This document shows positions 29,440 to 33,540 of a DNA stretch of 33,540 nt, piece after piece. How positions within the stretch are numbered: position 1 is the first letter of the stretch; the number at the start of each line of letters is the position of its first letter. Source of the DNA: a virus. The notes under the pieces are model-generated. The model had not been told where the DNA came from, did not search any database, and saw only the letters and a list, made by a program, of their open reading frames with translations. Position numbers and translations under genes: made by a program. The stretch spans positions 1 through 33,540 of IMG/VR virus record IMGVR_UViG_3300008110_000939. One strand, 5' to 3'.

Positions 29440-30207
29440 ATGAAAAACTTGCCCTGGGACGAGTCTCACTTACTATTACCCTCTCCTTATCAGTCAGGTA
29501 ATCAGTGTACTACAGATATCTCAGGCAAGATTAACTATCAATTTAACAGCAATGGCTATCGCACCGATGAATGGGACAGTATTACATGGTCCGACAGTGT
29601 GATAGTCTTAGGTTGTAGCCATGTGTTAGGTGTAGGTGTAAATGTAGAGCATAGTTTGCCAGGGCAGTTAAAGCATATGCTCAACTGTCCTGTAATCAAT
29701 TTGGGCTATTGTGCTAGTAGTATGACTGTGCAACTGTACAATAGCCTAGCTCTAGTAAAACAAGGTATTCGACCACGTGCTGTTATATTGGTTGCACCAG
29801 AGCTTACACGATTGGCATATTTTACATGGTCATCACCTGTGCATATGGTGCCAACTAACACAGTACACATGTCTCAGGCCATACAGCGTTCTCAATGGCT
29901 AGCCAGCATGTTAACATCTCATCAAGAACAATTGCCCGAGGGCATCGATGATTGTTATAAAGGTTGGATACACCACGAACCCAATGCTGAAGTACATGGA
30001 GCATTGCAATGGGCTAGTATTACGCATATCTGGCAACACGTACCGTTTTATACATTTACCGTTGTTGAAAACTCTAATAGTACACGGTGGATAGATGCAG
30101 ACTGTTTACCCAAGTATACTGATCGAGCCGCCGATGGGTTACATGCGGGTCCAAAAACTATAGCTGCATGGGCTACTGAAATAGTCAATAAAGTATGTTT
30201 GCTCTAA
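29440..30207 (+). CDS. SGNH/GDSL-like hydrolase candidate
   Basis: A 255-residue protein. It opens with a segment containing INYQFNSNGYRTDEW (31-45), often seen before SGNH domains. It then has block-I-like VIVLGCSHVLGVGV (54-67; S60 as possible nucleophile), INLGYCASS (block II-like) and, near the end, DGLHAGP (D232 and H235 as a possible DxxH pair). SGNH enzymes remove acyl groups from esters or glycans. Phage members may modify surface polysaccharides or act in virions. It follows the clamp gene by 3 bp. Catalysis is inferred from motif spacing only. Confidence 0.6.
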   Translation: MKNLPWDESHLLLPSPYQSGNQCTTDISGKINYQFNSNGYRTDEWDSITWSDSVIVLGCSHVLGVGVNVEHSLPGQLKHMLNCPVINLGYCASSMTVQLYNSLALVKQGIRPRAVILVAPELTRLAYFTWSSPVHMVPTNTVHMSQAIQRSQWLASMLTSHQEQLPEGIDDCYKGWIHHEPNAEVHGALQWASITHIWQHVPFYTFTVVENSNSTRWIDADCLPKYTDRAADGLHAGPKTIAAWATEIVNKVCLL

Positions 30208-30259
30208 ACGGTTGCAAAAACCTTGCTGTGGCTGTACACTACTTGTAAAGGATTTAACT

Positions 30260-30625
30260 ATGATTAAAGGTCTAATGGGCACATGCGGTATTACAGTATC
30301 AGGCGGAAATACAACTCTGCCTTATGTGCCACCTAACAGCAGTAATCCAATGACAGGTATGGTACGTATTAATATGACAGAACTTGAAGTGTTCAACGGA
30401 AGTAGTTGGCAACAGCTATCAAGCAGTTATGCCACAGTTACTATGGATCAAGATGTTTTAGATAGCATACAATGGGCACGTAAAAAACGTGACGAAGAAC
30501 GGGCTTGGGAAAGCTTGGCTTCTGAGAACAAAGCTGTTAAAATAGCACTAGACAATTTAGAACAGGCAAAACGTCAATTAGACGTAACAATAAAATTATC
30601 GAGAGAATATGAAACCACCAGTTAA
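30260..30625 (+). CDS. Small conserved-looking protein, probably structural
   Basis: A 121-residue protein starting at ATG 30260 with SD AAAGGA; a TTG at 30212 would add 16 Cys-rich residues without SD and was not used. The N-terminal half is beta/Gly-rich and fibre-like (GITVSGGNTTLPYVPPNSSN, then ELEVFNGSSWQQLSSSY), and the C-terminal half is a long charged helix (about 70-120). This mixture of a fibre-like head and a helical stalk suggests a virion component, but the exact role is unknown. It overlaps the next gene by 17 bp. Confidence 0.55.
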   Translation: MIKGLMGTCGITVSGGNTTLPYVPPNSSNPMTGMVRINMTELEVFNGSSWQQLSSSYATVTMDQDVLDSIQWARKKRDEERAWESLASENKAVKIALDNLEQAKRQLDVTIKLSREYETTS

Positions 30626-32165
30626 CTTATCACCATTACAGAAAGACTACGCAGTATACTTGCCAGCTATCAGTTCTTTTTATAGCACATACATTGCAAA
30701 GCAACGTGTAGAAGAATTTATTGCTGCGGATCGAATCCCCGACGGATTTGATAGAGGCATTGAAGGCATGAACTTTTTAAATCCCGAACAAGGATACTTT
30801 ACATACAAATACGGTCTGTACTCAGCAGGTCATGCACAACTTAATCTTGAAAAAAGTGTTATTCAAGAGGCAATGATTCAACAACGTGACAGAGACAATA
30901 CTGTTATTGTTGGAGATTCAGGTGGGTATCAGATTGGTAAAGGTGTTCTTAAGTTTGACTGGCTGAACTTTGATGGTCCTAGTGCAAACAAAACACGCTT
31001 AGACATTCTTCGTTGGCTTGAACTTACCGCAGACTGGTCAATGATGTTAGACGTTCCTACTTGGGCCTGCGATCACATCCATGCGCCTAAGACAGGATTA
31101 AAAGATTTTGACGATTGTTTGAATAAAACTAAATTTAACAATAAGTTCTTTTTAGAGAACCGAGACGGTAAAACTACTAAGTTCTTAAACGTGCTACAAG
31201 GTAGCAACTGGGAAACTGCGGAGACGTGGTACAACGGTGTTAAAGAATTTAGCGATGAAAAAGTCTGGGGTGATAAAGCCGCAGAAGGTTGGGCCTTTGG
31301 TGGTGCTAACATGTGTAAAATGGATATTACGCTTAGACGTCTAATGACGATGCGTGAAGACGGTTTGCTGAAAGGCAAAAATTGGATCCACTTCTTGGGC
31401 ACTGCTCAATTAGATTGGTCTTGCTACTTAACTTTAATTCAACGTCAAATACGAAAGCACATTAATGAAGAACTTACCATCTCTTTTGATTGCGCCTCAC
31501 CGTTCATTGCAACGGCACATGGACTTGTCTACACAAACGCTCAACACACAAACAAACGATGGTCAGTTATCATGGACAAAGCGCCAGATACCAAGGCTCT
31601 TTCAGGCTCCGATATACCGTTCCCATTCGAAAGTGAAGTTGGCAGTAGATTAGCAATGGGCGATGTATGTTACTATGCACCAGGCATGTTAAACAAAATT
31701 AAAAAAGAAGGTAAAACTAGTTGGGATAGTTTTGCTTATGCATTAATGATGGGTCATAATGTTGAGTGTCATATTAAGGCAGTACAACGTGCCCAGCAAT
31801 ACATGGACATTGAGTGTGCTAAGTACAAACCAGATTGGCGCATGTGGAGTCTAGAAGGTAAGAAAGAAACTGAATACAGTGATTGGGTACCTCGTAAGAT
31901 TCTTTACTTTGCAACATTCATTGAAGAATTGTTTAATACTAAAACCAAAGACGAAGCGTTTCAACTTATTTTTAATGCCAAAGGTTTCTTAAAAGCATTA
32001 GAAGGTGCTAGACTACAAGGCGGTCCTGCTGATAACGAATTTAATAGTTTGTTTATAGTTGATGGACACAAACAATTGCAATACGATAAAGACGGACAAC
32101 CGATTTTTGATCAACAAGATGACGACGACCTTCGTAAACTAGAACAACAACTTAACAGTGACTAA
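30609..32165 (+). CDS. TGT/DpdA-like guanine transglycosylase
   Basis: A 518-residue TIM-barrel protein resembling tRNA-guanine transglycosylases and the phage DNA-modifying DpdA group. VGDSGGYQIGKG carries D103 (catalytic base position), later FLNVLQGSNWETA, GWAFGGANM (base-recognition glycines) and SFDCASPF with D294 at the nucleophile position, followed by HGLVYTNAQHTNKRW. The C-terminal CxCxxC...H zinc site of bacterial TGT is not visible. Phage DpdA proteins insert 7-deazaguanines into DNA and protect it from restriction. Whether this one acts on DNA or tRNA cannot be decided here. No queuosine-precursor genes are seen in the window. Confidence 0.7.
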   Translation: MKPPVNLSPLQKDYAVYLPAISSFYSTYIAKQRVEEFIAADRIPDGFDRGIEGMNFLNPEQGYFTYKYGLYSAGHAQLNLEKSVIQEAMIQQRDRDNTVIVGDSGGYQIGKGVLKFDWLNFDGPSANKTRLDILRWLELTADWSMMLDVPTWACDHIHAPKTGLKDFDDCLNKTKFNNKFFLENRDGKTTKFLNVLQGSNWETAETWYNGVKEFSDEKVWGDKAAEGWAFGGANMCKMDITLRRLMTMREDGLLKGKNWIHFLGTAQLDWSCYLTLIQRQIRKHINEELTISFDCASPFIATAHGLVYTNAQHTNKRWSVIMDKAPDTKALSGSDIPFPFESEVGSRLAMGDVCYYAPGMLNKIKKEGKTSWDSFAYALMMGHNVECHIKAVQRAQQYMDIECAKYKPDWRMWSLEGKKETEYSDWVPRKILYFATFIEELFNTKTKDEAFQLIFNAKGFLKALEGARLQGGPADNEFNSLFIVDGHKQLQYDKDGQPIFDQQDDDDLRKLEQQLNSD

Positions 32166-32167
32166 CT

Positions 32168-32338
32168 ATGAAACATTGTACCGTTTGTAATAAGCAGTAC
32201 ACTCCGGACTGCGACTTTAAACAAGGTCGCTGTCCACTCCACCCGCCAATGATTGATTTAATTATTGGCGATCCGTATAAAGCTAGATATTACAATCTAG
32301 TTCAATCAATTAAAAATCTTTTTAGAAAGACAAAATGA
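32168..32338 (+). CDS. 56-residue Cys/His zinc-knuckle-like protein
   Basis: A 56-codon gene starting 2 bp after the TGT-like stop and overlapping the next ATG by 4 bp (ATGA). The N-terminal half holds four Cys and one His in a metal-site pattern: C4-x2-C7, C15, C22-x2-H25 (CTVCNKQYTPDC, then RCPLHPP). The rest is a basic helix (YNLVQSIKNLFRKTK). It is likely a small zinc protein that binds nucleic acid or a partner. Because the adjacent transglycosylase lacks its usual zinc site, a link is tempting but unproven. Confidence 0.6.
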   Translation: MKHCTVCNKQYTPDCDFKQGRCPLHPPMIDLIIGDPYKARYYNLVQSIKNLFRKTK

Positions 32339-32886
32339 AACGAGATTATAATACCGGCAAAGCCGAATCTATTACCTTCTTCACAGGTAAGGAAATTGAA
32401 ACTACGCCTGCATACGGAATGGAAACACTGTTTGTTGTAGGCGTTCACGATCCGTATACAATATTGCATATTGCTGATGATACAAAATCATATGTAGACG
32501 AATCTAAAAAAATTAAACATATCTACTTTGGTGCAAATCAAAGTTTTAAACCTAATGGAACAAACGATGTAGATACATGGCGTCCGTGGGAAGATATGAT
32601 ATACGTTTGTCTTGAAGCAGGATACTGGTGTACATTAGATCTCGACGTGCGAGACGTTGAAGGATTGTTAGAAAGTGGACTTGTAGAGAAGCAACAGTTC
32701 ATTCCGCAAATTTCGGTAAAACTGCCCTATTTACAACAGCTAGGATATAACGCTACAATTAAGTTAGACGACAAAGATTTTAATGCAACTAATCCCGGTG
32801 TATGGTGTCACAACCTACACGACTTGCTCGGGCGAGATAAGTTTACAAGCTGGGACAAATACGGAAAGGACGAGATTTTAAAATGA
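32335..32886 (+). CDS. Conserved-looking protein, unknown function
   Basis: A 183-residue alpha/beta protein. Notable segments are SITFFTGKEIETTPAYGMET (12-31), LFVVGVHDPYTIL, IKHIYFGANQSF, TWRPWEDMIYVCLEAGYWCT (about 81-100) and the end WCHNLHDLLGRDKFTSWDKY. The regular strand/helix alternation suggests a Rossmann-like or TIM-type fold. No catalytic triad or metal motif is evident. It is tightly coupled to the Cys/His protein and to the nuclease candidate, so it probably belongs to the same DNA-modification or nuclease module. Function not assigned. Confidence 0.55.
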   Translation: MKRDYNTGKAESITFFTGKEIETTPAYGMETLFVVGVHDPYTILHIADDTKSYVDESKKIKHIYFGANQSFKPNGTNDVDTWRPWEDMIYVCLEAGYWCTLDLDVRDVEGLLESGLVEKQQFIPQISVKLPYLQQLGYNATIKLDDKDFNATNPGVWCHNLHDLLGRDKFTSWDKYGKDEILK

Positions 32887-33425
32887 GAGCAAAATATAGT
32901 AAAACACTTTTAGGTCAAACAGTTGACAGCTGGACCAAAGATAATACAGCCGCACGGCAGATCGAAGATCTATTAGTCAGCAATGGCACTAACTTTAATA
33001 AAGGTAAAGGTGTTGATCTTCCAGATGATAATTTAGAAGTAAAGAGTAGATTAGAAGAATCTAGATCACCCCATACTGTTTCAGGTATGACAGAAAACGA
33101 TATCATTAATACTCCATACAAACAATCAAGAGTATATCAAAAACTACAAAAACAAATGCGTGTAAAACATACATGCAATAAAGTAGTCAAGGTCGAGTAC
33201 TACGATTTTAGTCAGCCGCATATTCAAGATATTCTTGAAGAAGCATACGAGGAAGCAAGAGAAAGTATCAAAGCAGGATGTACACCGTATGCTCCAGGAA
33301 CAAAGTATGGTTACTTTGAATACAAATCCTCTAACACATATAGTTTTAGAATTCCGCATAAAGCAATGCAAGAATTAGAGGCTATGGCTAAATCCTCGTT
33401 TGGCACACTATTTGAGTACGACTAA
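32883..33425 (+). CDS. PD-(D/E)XK nuclease candidate
   Basis: A 180-residue protein. The segment GKGVDLPDDNLEVKSR has D45 followed by E52-V-K54, the D...ExK core of PD-(D/E)XK nucleases, within a strand-turn-strand context. N-terminal helix QTVDSWTKDNTAARQIEDLL (12-31) could be the usual preceding helix. The distal half is helical with YGYFEYKSSNTYSFRIPHKA. Such a fold could cut host or unmodified DNA, or resolve DNA during packaging. Closeness to a TGT/DpdA-like modifier hints at a self/non-self pair. The call rests on one motif. Confidence 0.5.
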   Translation: MRAKYSKTLLGQTVDSWTKDNTAARQIEDLLVSNGTNFNKGKGVDLPDDNLEVKSRLEESRSPHTVSGMTENDIINTPYKQSRVYQKLQKQMRVKHTCNKVVKVEYYDFSQPHIQDILEEAYEEARESIKAGCTPYAPGTKYGYFEYKSSNTYSFRIPHKAMQELEAMAKSSFGTLFEYD

Positions 33426-33426
33426 T

Positions 33427-33540
33427 ATGAACTGGTTTAAAAAAATCATTGTCCGCTGGGTTCGCGAAGACTGGGATAAAATTCGTGAAGAAGATATCCA
33501 TGTAAATCGACCTAGACTTAGCAAAGGCATCTCTATGAGC
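33427..33540 (+). CDS. Small basic protein, 3' partial
   Basis: An open frame from ATG 33427 to the window end, 38 codons with no stop. It begins MNWFKKIIVRWVREDWDKIR, an amphipathic basic-aromatic helix, followed by polar sequence. It starts one base after the preceding stop and is therefore probably coupled. Too short to classify. Confidence 0.5.
   Translation, partial: MNWFKKIIVRWVREDWDKIREEDIHVNRPRLSKGISMS

Overview
The window reads as part of the genome of a T4-like (Tevenvirinae-related) contractile-tailed phage, most likely of a marine Gram-negative bacterium. A family B DNA polymerase (gp43 type), a sliding clamp-like protein (gp45 type), the clamp-loader ATPase (gp44 type), a DsbA-like DNA-binding protein and a GroES-like co-chaperonin (gp31 role) are T4 hallmarks. 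PhoH, an A-type Fe-S carrier, peptide deformylase, a short nucleotide-sugar dehydrogenase and a TGT/DpdA-like transglycosylase are accessory genes typical of marine relatives. The DNA is AT-rich and densely packed. Every gene except phoH is on the + strand, and many neighbours share ATGA or TAATG overlaps. I saw no tRNA, rRNA, CRISPR array or insertion sequence.

Layout. (1) 1-4966: fibre or adhesin-type virion genes, including an 830-residue protein with four putative Ig-like (He_PIG) repeats. (2) 4966-9037: small and metabolic/replication genes, apparently served by a sigma70-like promoter inside 4966-5202: a piece of Pol III alpha lacking its catalytic aspartates, GroES-like, MazG/HisE-like, a short UDP-sugar dehydrogenase and gp44. 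(3) 9022-9903: inverted phoH with a structured leader. (4) 9904-14589: two conserved unknown proteins, then a lysis and membrane block: GH19 endolysin, i-spanin with a nested o-spanin lipoprotein, DUF4337-like protein, other small membrane proteins, a holin candidate and a secreted protein. (5) 14616-18951: a terminator/promoter composite, then a proteostasis operon: DnaJ-like, peptide deformylase, full-length ClpA-like ATPase. (6) 18960-25291: a tightly coupled operon in which seven proteins begin with a motif like the T4 capsid-targeting peptide. They include a LysM-GH19 hydrolase and an HExxH metallopeptidase candidate; an Fe-S carrier is interleaved. (7) 25309-29436: a second terminator/promoter composite, DsbA-like, a membrane protein, gp43 with a candidate translational operator hairpin, and the clamp-like gene. 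(8) 29440-33540: SGNH-like protein, small conserved proteins, the TGT/DpdA-like enzyme, a Cys/His mini-protein, an unknown protein and a PD-(D/E)XK nuclease candidate.

How the genes may work together (inference). Block 6 looks like a cargo cassette packed into the prohead, trimmed by the maturation protease and delivered with the DNA. Block 5 could re-tune host folding and proteolysis. Block 8 may couple guanine modification of DNA to a nuclease. Transcription may use host-type -35/-10 promoters, two of them built into terminator hairpins, plus a recurrent ATAAATA element 25-45 bp before several starts that resembles the T4 late promoter.
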